NCBI GenBank assembly: GCA_016290385.1
Contig: JAEETO010000015.1
Coordinates: 1-33,126, forward strand
DNA: 33,126 bases
Direction of reading: 5' to 3'
DNA from: Bacteroidales bacterium
GTDB taxonomy: Bacteria > Bacteroidota > Bacteroidia > Bacteroidales > UBA932
In this document: piece by piece, positions 1-7,784 of the stretch
How positions within the stretch are numbered: position 1 is the stretch's first letter
Layout: each line of letters opens with the position of its first letter
Made by a program: the position numbers and the translations under genes
Notes under the pieces: model-generated
The model's database searches: none
Told to the model about the DNA's origin: nothing
Seen by the model: the letters and a program-made list of their open reading frames with translations, nothing else

Positions 1-2
1 TC

Positions 3-1436
3 GACAAGAACTGGATCGACACGACCGATGTGAATGTAGTGATGCCGGCGGTGGAATACTATGACCGGCATCCATCCGGCATCCGTCGTGCCAAGGCGTG
101 GTATTATCTGGGGAGGATTCAGCAAAATGGTAATGACCGGCAGGAAGCCAGTATTTCCTTCCTGAAGGCTGAACGGTATGCAGAAGCATCTGATGACTCA
201 GATTTCAAGGGGTTGGTCTGTCTGGCGATGTCGACTATCTACAGTCAAACCCATCTTCATGAGGAATCGCTCAAATACTCGGAGCGGGCACATTCTTTCT
301 TCGTTGAGGCAGGTGATACAACAAACGCCACTAGTGCTCTATTCGGTATGACCTTGGAATACAATAACCTTGAACGATATGCGGAAGCCGATTCGTTGTA
401 CCAAATATTGTTGGCAAGCAATCATCTTTACCCTAATCTTAGAGGTGATTTGTTATGTGGCTATGCTTTACACTGCGTGACCAATAAAGAAGAATATGCG
501 CAAGCTATCACTTATTTTGAAGAAGCACTTTCTTCCACTGGCTCATTGCCCAAAATGAATTTTTGGGGAGCCTATGCCTACGCATTGTTCCGTACAGGGA
601 ATGAAAAGCGGGCCGATAAAATCTTTAATCAACTGAAAGCCAACACCAACTCATTCAACAAGTATATTTTTACGACTTGGAAAAGCCGGGCTGATGCTTT
701 TGCTGGCGATTATCCTTCAGCCTACCAGCTCCTGAAAGAAGCGTCCGATATTCAAGATAATAATGTCAGGGACGTACTGAAGCAATCTGCTGTCAAGGCC
801 CAGAAGGATTTTCTGGAGCAAATGAATCTGGAATCAGAACAAGCCGCAAGAAAACGCCAGTCCATCGCATGGGGGTGCAGCCTGCTCCTCTTCGCGCTCA
901 TTTTGTTCCTCATCTTGTATTTCAAGCGCCGTTACGAGCAGTCCAAACAAGACAGGATAGCCCTTTTGGATGCCTTCAAGAACCTGACGACACAAATCTC
1001 CAGGAATAAGGAAGAACGTGCGAGGATTCGTGGTCAGTATATTGAGATTTGTCAGTCCTATTTCAATCAAATCGGCCGGATGAACGAGATTCTGCAGCAA
1101 TACACGGATCAATCGGAGAATAATCTGTATTTATCATTGAAAAGCGCCGTCCACCAGATCGAATCGGATGACGAGAGCCAACAACAGTTCGAAGCGCTTC
1201 TCAACAATTCCTTCGATAATGTGATGCTGCATTTCCGGGAAGTATTTCCCAAGAAAAAAGAGCCATACTATCGACTTGTCAGTTTCTTTTTCGCCGGATT
1301 CGATACGGCGACCATCCTCGTTTTTCTGCCGAATTATAATATGCACAACATCCATGTAGAAAAATCACGGCTTAGACAGGCGATCGCAAAGACAGAATCT
1401 CCCTACCGCGAGCAATTCCTACAACTTCTTTCGTAA
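3..1436 (+). CDS. TPR / transmembrane / coiled-coil regulator-like protein (5' end outside window)
   Basis: The reading frame is open from base 3 with no stop before the window edge, so the gene starts upstream; the ATG at 30 lies inside an already helical repeat and is not the real start. The visible 477 residues hold several tetratricopeptide-like helical pairs (for example around the RRAKAWYYLGRI stretch), then one membrane segment near residues 290-310 of the visible part (LLLFALILFLILYF followed by KRR), then a charged coiled coil and a C-terminal helical domain. This layout is typical of Bacteroidota TPR membrane proteins annotated as putative regulators with a degenerate DNA-binding tail. 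I infer an inner-membrane sensory or scaffold role; partner and ligand are unknown. It precedes the exported DUF3857 pair by 157 bp, which have their own promoter. Confidence 0.75.
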   Translation, partial: DKNWIDTTDVNVVMPAVEYYDRHPSGIRRAKAWYYLGRIQQNGNDRQEASISFLKAERYAEASDDSDFKGLVCLAMSTIYSQTHLHEESLKYSERAHSFFVEAGDTTNATSALFGMTLEYNNLERYAEADSLYQILLASNHLYPNLRGDLLCGYALHCVTNKEEYAQAITYFEEALSSTGSLPKMNFWGAYAYALFRTGNEKRADKIFNQLKANTNSFNKYIFTTWKSRADAFAGDYPSAYQLLKEASDIQDNNVRDVLKQSAVKAQKDFLEQMNLESEQAARKRQSIAWGCSLLLFALILFLILYFKRRYEQSKQDRIALLDAFKNLTTQISRNKEERARIRGQYIEICQSYFNQIGRMNEILQQYTDQSENNLYLSLKSAVHQIESDDESQQQFEALLNNSFDNVMLHFREVFPKKKEPYYRLVSFFFAGFDTATILVFLPNYNMHNIHVEKSRLRQAIAKTESPYREQFLQLLS

Positions 1437-1544
1437 AGAATTAATAATCAGTATCTCATCGGCATCTCCCACACCAGCCCGACGGCGAATCCACAAGAAA
1501 GCGGGCGCTAGAGAATTCCCTACTTGACGCAAGATTTGCCGGCA

Positions 1545-1576
1545 TTGGCAAATAACCCAGAAATAAACTATCTTTG
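1545..1576 (+). promoter_or_regulatory. Bacteroidota-type promoter for the DUF3857 pair
   Basis: A TATCTTTG box (1569-1576) matches the TAnnTTTG -7 consensus exactly, and TTGG at 1545-1548 lies 20 bp upstream, close to the expected -33 element and spacing. The start codon follows 17 bp after the box, so the leader would be very short. Inferred by pattern only. Confidence 0.55.
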
Positions 1577-1593
1577 TTGACATTGGTAATACG

Positions 1594-3591
1594 ATGAAAG
1601 TCCTTTTTAGAATAATCTTAATGGCGGCGATCATATCGCTTGTCTGTCCGGACGCACACGGGCAGGATATTCCCGTCAATCCGAAATTCGACGCCGTTTC
1701 AGATAAGGAAATCGATATGAAGGTCTATGACCGGGATACTTCCGCCGCGGCAATTCTCCTGTACCGCAGTTACACCGTCCGGATTGGCATTTCGGCCAAT
1801 GCTACATTGAACCGGACCATCCGGGTGCATGACCGCTGGAAAATTCTCAAGGAATCCGGCAAGGGCGCGGCAGACTATGAGATTCTCTGCGCCACAGGCT
1901 TCGACGAGAAGGAGATTGTTTCCAATATCAAGGCCACTACCTTCAACCGGCTCCCTGACGGGAAAGCCGAGCAAATCAAGATGTCCAAGAAGAGCCGCTT
2001 CGACGAAAAGTTTTCAGACAGCCATAACAAGGTTTCTTTCGCGCCTGAAGGCGTGAAGGAAGGCTCAGTAGTCGATGTTGCCTTTGAAATCCAGTCTCCA
2101 ACCGTCACGATTCCGGACATTTACCTTCAGTTGTCGGATTACCCGGTCAACCAGATTGATGTGGATGTCTGCTATGCGGATTTCTTCGTCTACAACAGGA
2201 TCACACGAGGATACCTGTCCTCCCGTTTCCACCAGGAAACCGAAAATGAAACGATCACCACGGCGGCTACCGGCCCGATGAGCATTTCCATGTATCACGA
2301 CTATTATTCAGCGAGTAATGTTCCGGCCATGAAGGAAGAACCCTTCTGCTATTGCTCCGACCAGTACAGAATGTCCGTCTGTTACGACCTGCGGAGCGTC
2401 GCGATTCCCGGAGTGATCTCCAGGGACTACCATGCAGGCTGGGACCAGGTCGACAAGGCTGTCGCCAATTCTCCGTTGCTGTCGCAAGTCAGGCAGAAGT
2501 TCCGCGATGCGGACGAAATCCGTCAGCTCATGGAAAGCAGGAACTCGACAGATGAGCAGATCCTTGCCATCTGGCAGTATATCCTCGACCGGGTCAAATG
2601 GAATGAAGAGACGGAACTGCTGCCGCAAGACAACAAGCAGACACTCAAAGAAGGAAGCGGCAGCTCGGCCGACATGAATGCCTTGATGGCCAGCGCATTA
2701 AACACTGTGGGATTCGTAGCGGAGCCCGTACTTGTGAAACTGCGGACGCAAGGCATCCTGCTGGACTACCATATTTCATCGTCCGAATTCGGGGCATTTC
2801 TGCTACGCATCAAGTCGCCCGACGGGACTGTACGCTATCTGGATGCGGCACGCAAGGATTCCTATTTCAATGTGTTGAATCCCAACTATCTGGTAAGCCG
2901 GGGAAGACTGGTACATCTTGACGGACACGGTGAATGGATCGACCTGACGGCACTTCCTGTCACCAACCAGTGGGGACAGGTCGTCAAACTCACACCCGAC
3001 CCCGCCGAGGGCGTCATCCGCGGATCGTCCGATGTTTCCGCAAGCAATCTATGCGCCTACGCCATCAAGACACGCTACCACAGTTTCGACAGTCCCGAAC
3101 GCTGGATTGAGGACAGCGAGAACAAGGACGGCATCGAGATCCTCGAAATGAAAATCGAAGGAGAGGACCAGCGGGGCAATACCGCTCTCGTCTCCACTAC
3201 CTTCGAAGACGCGCTCGAGCAAGCCGGCGAATTTCTGTATATTCATCCTTTTGTGACGCGCTGGCACGACCGGGAAGCCTTCCGTGACGAACAGCGCAAG
3301 TTGCCCGTGGATTTCCCGTACAAAGAACGGATTAACTATATGTGCATCATCAACGTACCGGAAGGATACACGGTTGAGCAGCTGCCCGCACCGACAAGAG
3401 GAACCATCCCTGACGCCGGTGGCGCCTCTTATCTGCTCCAGTGCCAGCAGGTAGGCAACATCATCCAGCTTTCCTTCCGGATGGAACAAGGCGCCATGCA
3501 GATCCAGGAAAAGGATTATGCCGCGTTCCGGGATTTCTGGGACCACCTCTGCCAGGTGGAAGAATCGGTCATCGTCATGAAGAAACCATGA
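1594..3591 (+). CDS. Exported DUF3857 / transglutaminase-like protein lacking the catalytic Cys and His
   Basis: A 665-residue protein with a signal peptide (MKVLFRIILMAAIISLVCPDAHG, cut near residue 23). A beta-rich DUF3857 region is followed by a transglutaminase-fold domain around residues 320-430 and a C-terminal DUF3858-like beta domain. In the transglutaminase core the expected G-x-C-x-D becomes GSSADMNAL, with Ser358 in the cysteine position, and the expected histidine strand reads FGAFLLRI, with no His. The Asp strand (YLDAARKD) is kept. I infer a non-catalytic binding or scaffold protein of the periplasm or cell surface. Its stop overlaps the next start (ATGA at 3588-3591), so the two are translationally coupled. 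Serine at the Cys position may be common in this Bacteroidota subfamily. Confidence 0.85.
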   Translation: MKVLFRIILMAAIISLVCPDAHGQDIPVNPKFDAVSDKEIDMKVYDRDTSAAAILLYRSYTVRIGISANATLNRTIRVHDRWKILKESGKGAADYEILCATGFDEKEIVSNIKATTFNRLPDGKAEQIKMSKKSRFDEKFSDSHNKVSFAPEGVKEGSVVDVAFEIQSPTVTIPDIYLQLSDYPVNQIDVDVCYADFFVYNRITRGYLSSRFHQETENETITTAATGPMSISMYHDYYSASNVPAMKEEPFCYCSDQYRMSVCYDLRSVAIPGVISRDYHAGWDQVDKAVANSPLLSQVRQKFRDADEIRQLMESRNSTDEQILAIWQYILDRVKWNEETELLPQDNKQTLKEGSGSSADMNALMASALNTVGFVAEPVLVKLRTQGILLDYHISSSEFGAFLLRIKSPDGTVRYLDAARKDSYFNVLNPNYLVSRGRLVHLDGHGEWIDLTALPVTNQWGQVVKLTPDPAEGVIRGSSDVSASNLCAYAIKTRYHSFDSPERWIEDSENKDGIEILEMKIEGEDQRGNTALVSTTFEDALEQAGEFLYIHPFVTRWHDREAFRDEQRKLPVDFPYKERINYMCIINVPEGYTVEQLPAPTRGTIPDAGGASYLLQCQQVGNIIQLSFRMEQGAMQIQEKDYAAFRDFWDHLCQVEESVIVMKKP

Positions 3592-5429
3592 AACAAGTTC
3601 TGATCGTCATAGCCTTGCTTGCCGCCCAGATAGCAGGCGCCCAACAGCATGCCACCGTCGTCAACGACACGGAACACTTTACCATGCATTCCGTCGCCTC
3701 CGGCACACTGAATGTAACGCGTACCATCACTGTCTTCGACGAGCACGGACTGGCCGAAGCGGTCTTCAGCGTTTACACGAACCAGTTCGAGACGCTTTCG
3801 GCGTTCAAAGGCGTCCAGACCCTCCCCGGCGGAAAGACGATCAAAATCAAGAAGAGCGACCTGCAGACCGTTTCCATCGGAACAGGACTGGCGGAAGACG
3901 GATTTCTCACCACTTACCTTCCCTCCGGCTCCTATCCCTTCACTATCAGCTACGAATATACCGTACAGTATCGGAAAGGATTTGCCGTCTTTCCCGTCTT
4001 CGCCCCCATCCGGACGGAAAAAACACGTCTTGAACATGGTTCCTACACCTTGTCTTTTCCGGAGGGAACGAAGATCCGCTATCACGCCAACGCCTTCGGC
4101 AAACCTCGCATCACGGATACGGAATATACTTGGGCCATCGATAATTTTGCAGGATACACCGAAGAACACTTGATGCCCGAAATCCGGACCATCCTCCCAT
4201 ATGTACAGGCCGCGCCAGTTGATTTCATGTACGACGGCGTTCCCGGCCGGCAAGGTACCTGGCAGCAGTTGGGCCAATGGCAATACGGCCTCCTGCAAGG
4301 AGCCGACGACCTTCCTGCAGAACGGGTAGCAGAGATGAAAGCCCTTACGGCCTCCTGCAAGACAACGATGGAAAAAGTCCGCCTTGTCTATGACTATCTT
4401 TGCAACAAGACACGCTACGTCAGCATCCAGTTCGGTATCGGTGGATTCCGGCCTTTCCCCGCCTCGCGGGTTGACAAGACGGGGTTCGGCGACTGCAAAG
4501 CGCTGAGCAACTATTTCATCAGCCTGCTCCGGGCCGTCGGCGTCGAGTCGGTCTATACGGTGCTCAATACCCGGCGTCCCCACATGGACCCGGACTATTG
4601 CTCTCTAGGGCAGAGCGACCATGTCATGGTTTCCGTTCCTTTGCGGGAAACCGGAGATACCCTGCTTGTCGAATGTACTCGGCGCCTCCCACTCGGTTAC
4701 CGGCCACGGCATGCAGCGGGTCATGACCTGTTGCGTATCCATCCTTCGGGCGGTGAGCTGGCTGGTGCGTCGGGCTATCCGGATTCTCTGAGCCGGATTG
4801 AGATTCAGGTGACAGTCCAACCCGCGGAGGACGGATCGGCACATATAGAAATCACGGACCTCTACAGTCTGGACAAGATCGAACCCCTGCTGGATTTCCA
4901 GAACTGGCCGGACGGACAGCAGCGGCGTCAATTGACAAGCGGGCTGGACATCCATCCACAAGCCTTCCATGTCAAATCCATAGAAGACAATTTTGATACC
5001 TGCGACGGAATCCCTGGCTGGTATCCCTTCATGCGGATCAGCTATGCTATGGAATGCCGCGGTTTCTGCCGGGTCAGCGGCAACCGCCTGTTCGTCCCGG
5101 TCAACCTATTTGCCAAGAAGTTGTTCATCCAACGCACGGAGCGCATCAATCCCCTCGAAAACGACAGCGGTAGCTGCTATCACGATATCCTCACGTATCA
5201 GCTGCCCGAAGGATATTCCGTGGAAAGCGTGCCTGATCCGGTACAGATGGATGAAGAATGGGGCACATTCACCTCAACCGTGACGAACGGGGACGGCGTC
5301 ATCACTGTCGACCAGTTCCTGCATCTGAAAAGGTTCCAGGAAGACCCTTCCAGCTATGCCGCATACCGGACTTTTGCCCGCGCGCTTAACAAGGCATACG
5401 AAGCATCCATTGTCCTGGTCCGTCCCTGA
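3588..5429 (+). CDS. Exported DUF3857 / transglutaminase-like protein with intact Cys-His
   Basis: A 613-residue protein. The start at 3588 is chosen because it yields a clean signal peptide (MKQVLIVIALLAAQIAGAQ) and overlaps the previous stop; the frame is open upstream to 3441 but that part reads through the preceding gene. DUF3857 occupies roughly residues 25-230 and the transglutaminase core roughly 255-370. The core has TGFGDCKALSNY with Cys303 and SDHVMVSV with His345; the third triad position is Glu in LLVECT rather than Asp. Family knowledge: such domains are papain-like peptidases or amide transferases. Substrate is unknown. As the active-looking paralogue directly after a degenerate one, it may work with it as a pair at the cell envelope (inference). 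Confidence 0.85.
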   Translation: MKQVLIVIALLAAQIAGAQQHATVVNDTEHFTMHSVASGTLNVTRTITVFDEHGLAEAVFSVYTNQFETLSAFKGVQTLPGGKTIKIKKSDLQTVSIGTGLAEDGFLTTYLPSGSYPFTISYEYTVQYRKGFAVFPVFAPIRTEKTRLEHGSYTLSFPEGTKIRYHANAFGKPRITDTEYTWAIDNFAGYTEEHLMPEIRTILPYVQAAPVDFMYDGVPGRQGTWQQLGQWQYGLLQGADDLPAERVAEMKALTASCKTTMEKVRLVYDYLCNKTRYVSIQFGIGGFRPFPASRVDKTGFGDCKALSNYFISLLRAVGVESVYTVLNTRRPHMDPDYCSLGQSDHVMVSVPLRETGDTLLVECTRRLPLGYRPRHAAGHDLLRIHPSGGELAGASGYPDSLSRIEIQVTVQPAEDGSAHIEITDLYSLDKIEPLLDFQNWPDGQQRRQLTSGLDIHPQAFHVKSIEDNFDTCDGIPGWYPFMRISYAMECRGFCRVSGNRLFVPVNLFAKKLFIQRTERINPLENDSGSCYHDILTYQLPEGYSVESVPDPVQMDEEWGTFTSTVTNGDGVITVDQFLHLKRFQEDPSSYAAYRTFARALNKAYEASIVLVRP

Positions 5430-5435
5430 CCACTC

Positions 5436-5585
5436 ATGTCTTCGCCTCTTCCGGAAACACAACCTTACAACTTCGACTGGAGCACGCCCATCTGCGAAGA
5501 ATGGTCCAGGTACGCCGAGAAACTCGGCTGGACCAAACCCTGCCGCTTGCGGGTAAAAGCCAACCTGATAGACGATATTCGCTAA
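5436..5585 (+). CDS. Short hypothetical reading frame, 49 residues
   Basis: ATG at 5436 lies 6 bp after the preceding stop and opens a frame ending at 5583-5585 (MSSPLPETQPYNFDWSTP at the N-terminus, LRVKANLIDDIR at the C-terminus). No signal peptide or membrane segment. I do not recognise it. Close spacing and normal-looking composition argue for a real small gene in the same operon, but it could equally be the leftover of a larger gene cut at the border of the AT-rich island. Confidence 0.35.
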   Translation: MSSPLPETQPYNFDWSTPICEEWSRYAEKLGWTKPCRLRVKANLIDDIR

Positions 5586-5670
5586 CCATCTTTGGCATCC
5601 GGACGGAATTATTCATATTTTAGGTTATCTTTATAGTCAAGTATACGGATTTCATATATTGGTGATAAGA

Positions 5671-6138
5671 ATGCAAAGAGTATTATATACCATACTTGTG
5701 CTGTCGACTATATCTTGTTCAACTGCACATCAGATCAATTCAAACAATAAAGCAACTTCTCGAATAGTCTCGTCATTACTTGAAAAGAATGGGAATGTAT
5801 ATTACTTACAATCTACATACTCAAAATCATCGGTCATTTGGACATATAGAGAAGATGGTATAGAGATATATAGACTTCTGTCGGGAAAACTTTCATCACA
5901 AAAACATATAAAAACAGACAAAAATAATAATGCTCTTTTCTTAAACATGGAGGATTTAGCAGAACTCGATGATTATTTGGAATTGGATAGTGATATATTA
6001 GGGATACAAACTAGAAGAATACAACAAGAGTACCCAGTTTGTTTTGATTGTATCCTTAAAGGTTCTCTTCATTCAAAAAAACTAAATTCACTTATCCAAG
6101 ATATTATTTATTTTGAGTTGTGGCCTCTAGGAGTATGA
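5671..6138 (+). CDS. Small AT-rich putative lipoprotein, possible orphan immunity protein
   Basis: 155 residues from ATG 5671. A TTG at 5659 would extend it by four residues but gives a poorer signal sequence. The N-terminus MQRVLYTILVLSTISC resembles a lipoprotein signal with Cys16 as the acylated residue, although the position -3 residue is Thr rather than the usual Leu. The rest is polar with a Leu/Asp-rich middle (EDLAELDDYLELDSD). Base composition is far more AT-rich than all genes to the right of 8.1 kb, a sign of transfer. It stands immediately upstream of an RHS remnant; small lipoproteins in such positions are often immunity proteins, but this is inference only. No family recognised. 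Confidence 0.6.
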   Translation: MQRVLYTILVLSTISCSTAHQINSNNKATSRIVSSLLEKNGNVYYLQSTYSKSSVIWTYREDGIEIYRLLSGKLSSQKHIKTDKNNNALFLNMEDLAELDDYLELDSDILGIQTRRIQQEYPVCFDCILKGSLHSKKLNSLIQDIIYFELWPLGV

Positions 6139-6168
6139 TTTCCAATGAGATAAATCGATATATCGAGT

Positions 6169-6246
6169 AACCGCTACCTCTATAATGGCAAGGAAATTGG
6201 AATCGACACCATCGGCAGCTTCTAGCCATATTACCCTGAACGCGTA
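6169..6246 (+). pseudogene. RHS core remnant 1
   Basis: The frame from 6169 reads NRYLYNGKEIGIDTIGSF and stops at 6223-6225. YLYNGKE is the hallmark just before the last strand of the RHS repeat-associated core in Bacteroidota; in intact proteins a YDYGARMYD-like motif follows and then the toxin tip. Here nothing of the upstream YD repeats remains. It is a decayed fragment, near-identical in its 3' half to remnant 2. Confidence 0.6.
6206..6246 (+). repeat. 41-bp direct repeat, copy A
   Basis: Matches 7239-7279 at 40 of 41 positions (C at 6235 versus T at 7268). It covers the last residues TIGSF, the shared stop codon and about 21 bp of following DNA. The flanking coding part upstream is conserved mainly in protein sequence with silent third-base changes. 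Confidence 0.85.
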
Positions 6247-6368
6247 AAGGGGAGCGAATAATCGCCATCATCTATATCCTATTATTCATTATTTCATCTT
6301 ACTTCTTTGGAATCTATATTGCGTTTGGGCTCGGCAATTTAAGCATTCGGCATGTAGCCTTCCCATAA
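6240..6368 (+). pseudogene. Open frame for a hydrophobic segment without a normal start
   Basis: After the TGA at 6237-6239 a frame runs to TAA 6366-6368 and reads TRKGERIIAIIYILLFIISSY and onward: a basic start and one membrane helix. No ATG, GTG or TTG lies ahead of the helix. It probably is the broken N-terminal end of a small membrane protein, comparable to the hydrophobic start of the gene at 7310. Confidence 0.25.
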
Positions 6369-6401
6369 AGTGAATACATATTTTAAACAAATATTACGAA
6401 A

Positions 6402-7097
6402 ATGATAAATGATTATCAAATCATTGAGGTATCTTGGGAAGAGAGATTCTTAAGAAAACGAACACATCCTCAATCTGTAAAAATAACTACTCCCGGTTTA
6501 CTTGAACAAATGAAAAGCAAACTATATGAGAGTGGAAAAGATTCACTTTACAGCTACTATGAGAGTATTCCAAGTATCCTAACTAAATACACCTCCCCTC
6601 TGAGTGGTGAGCTTGATTATAAAACCCCTTTGGATTTTATGGATGTTTATTATTATCGTCCAGGTATGATTGCATGTGTCAGCGAAAGAGTAAAACGAAT
6701 ACTTGAATATGTTAAAGTTGATAGTGCAGAGTTTATTCTTTTCCCGATTAATCTGAAAAATCAGGCGGATTTGTTTTATTTATTATTTGTTCCCATGATT
6801 CCCATAACTCGGGCGAATATCGATTTTTCTAAGTCAGAATATGTTGATAACCATGTCGGGACCAAGGAGGCGGTAATAATTAGTAGTGCAGAGGAATACT
6901 TATGTCATCAAGGAGATTTTAAACCCCAAAAAATAGTTCTTTCTTCTATTGCCCCTAAAAGAAATATCTATCATATAGAGTCGTGCTCCCATGTATTTTA
7001 TTCAAAAAAAATAGTGGATTGTTTTATTAATGAAAAGATAACAGGAGCAAAAGTTATTCCGTACGGAGAAATATGCACATTGGAGATTGCAGAGTAG
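6402..7097 (+). CDS. DUF1629/Imm11-like putative immunity protein
   Basis: 231 residues from ATG 6402, no signal peptide or membrane helix, so probably cytoplasmic. The closing segment (HIESCSHVFYSKKIVDCFI followed by EKITGAKVIPYGEI) has the pattern of the DUF1629/Imm11-Imm43 superfamily, where a predicted 'interacting residue then serine/valine strand, helix, tGl.f.pl' motif ends the protein; the middle FYLLFVPMIPITRANIDFSKSEY fits the LNV...ID...S.Y strand of the same group. These are immunity proteins of polymorphic toxins, commonly RHS. Supporting context: RHS tail remnants lie on both sides (6169-6246 and 7172-7279). No intact cognate toxin is visible. Codon use is AT-rich like the rest of the island. 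The family assignment is by pattern memory and is tentative. Confidence 0.6.
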   Translation: MINDYQIIEVSWEERFLRKRTHPQSVKITTPGLLEQMKSKLYESGKDSLYSYYESIPSILTKYTSPLSGELDYKTPLDFMDVYYYRPGMIACVSERVKRILEYVKVDSAEFILFPINLKNQADLFYLLFVPMIPITRANIDFSKSEYVDNHVGTKEAVIISSAEEYLCHQGDFKPQKIVLSSIAPKRNIYHIESCSHVFYSKKIVDCFINEKITGAKVIPYGEICTLEIAE

Positions 7098-7171
7098 TTA
7101 CATTTATTTTTAACAATAAATCAGTTAATTCTTCCATCATACTAAGAGAATCAAACACTCCCGGACCTCAT

Positions 7172-7279
7172 CCGTTTCGTGAAATGGAAGCGGTCACAAA
7201 TAATCGTTATCTTTACAACGGAAAGGAGTTGGAAGACTACACCATCGGCAGCTTCTAGCCATATTACTCTGAACGCGTA
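7172..7279 (+). pseudogene. RHS core remnant 2
   Basis: The frame reads PFREMEAVTNNRYLYNGKE then LEDYTIGSF and stops at 7256-7258. This is the 'yPFG-m-e ... NRYLYNGKELq' end of a Bacteroidota RHS core, somewhat longer than remnant 1 and ending at exactly the same residue. An ATG at 7184 could start a short peptide, but I regard it as a fossil. Downstream, another frame from the same DNA reads SSHITLNAYDKKALDY before a stop. Confidence 0.65.
7239..7279 (+). repeat. 41-bp direct repeat, copy B
   Basis: Partner of 6206-6246 (40 of 41 identical), spanning the TIGSF codons, the stop and the following bases up to the point where each copy enters a different downstream gene. Confidence 0.85.
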
Positions 7280-7309
7280 TGACAAGAAAGCGTTGGATTA
7301 TTAATAGTA

Positions 7310-7597
7310 GTGGCCATAATCGCATTTGCGGTATTCAATCAATTAAATATCAATAAGTTGATTAATCACGGGCCAACGCAGATTGTAGTAGGTACGATAG
7401 ATTCGAAGAAACGAGTTAATCGGCATTATGAAATACAATGCAGTTTCAACTATAACGGCGAACACCTGACAGATAGATTTACAGTTAATCATAAAGTCTA
7501 TGAGGAATTAGCGGTTTCTGATAGTATTGAAATAATAATCAGCGAAACTAACCCCAGAATCAGATTACTCAATAAATATAAAGGCGCGTTCCAGTAG
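7310..7597 (+). CDS. Small membrane-anchored protein, DUF3592-like pattern, 5' end probably damaged
   Basis: 95 residues from GTG 7310. The frame opens after TGA 7280-7282 with a hydrophobic stretch (VGLLIVVAIIAFAVFNQL) lacking a good start codon. An ATG at 7279 in another frame supplies MTRKRW, which is just the basic start the helix lacks, so a one-base indel near 7290-7300 probably separates start and body. After the helix comes a beta-rich soluble part (YEIQCSFNYNGEHLTDRFTV, later SDSIEIIISETNPRIRLL) whose 'strand, GD/SD-x-V/I-x-V/I, NP' pattern resembles DUF3592-like small proteins. It directly follows RHS remnant 2, so an orphan immunity or decayed toxin-linked gene is likely. Confidence 0.5.
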   Translation: MAIIAFAVFNQLNINKLINHGPTQIVVGTIDSKKRVNRHYEIQCSFNYNGEHLTDRFTVNHKVYEELAVSDSIEIIISETNPRIRLLNKYKGAFQ

Positions 7598-7689
7598 ACT
7601 CTTTTTCAAGTTCGTCCCCGTCGAAAAGTCGTCTGGTGACAGTTATCTGACCATCAGTCCGTTTGCAAGCAATCAAAATGGACCAAAAC

Positions 7690-7764
7690 ATGAAAACATC
7701 TATCATCCATGCTGCCTGCCTGGCTATTACTACTGTCTTTTTGTTTTCATGTGGGCAAGTTTAG
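7690..7764 (+). pseudogene. Orphan lipoprotein signal peptide
   Basis: ATG 7690 (or 7678) opens MKTSIIHAACLAITTVFLFS then CGQV and a TAG at 7762-7764. This is a complete lipoprotein signal with the acylation Cys and then an immediate stop; a mature domain is missing. It looks like the start of a lipoprotein gene cut away where the right border of the island joins the inverted-repeat element. A true 24-residue lipopeptide cannot be excluded. Confidence 0.45.
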
Positions 7765-7784
7765 CCGCAAACTGCGGCGTCCTC

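Noticed and set aside
7764-7778. Small GC hairpin (GCCGCA-AAC-TGCGGC) as a terminator
   Set aside because: Six-base-pair stem but no following T-run in either direction; it overlaps the edge of the signal-peptide remnant.
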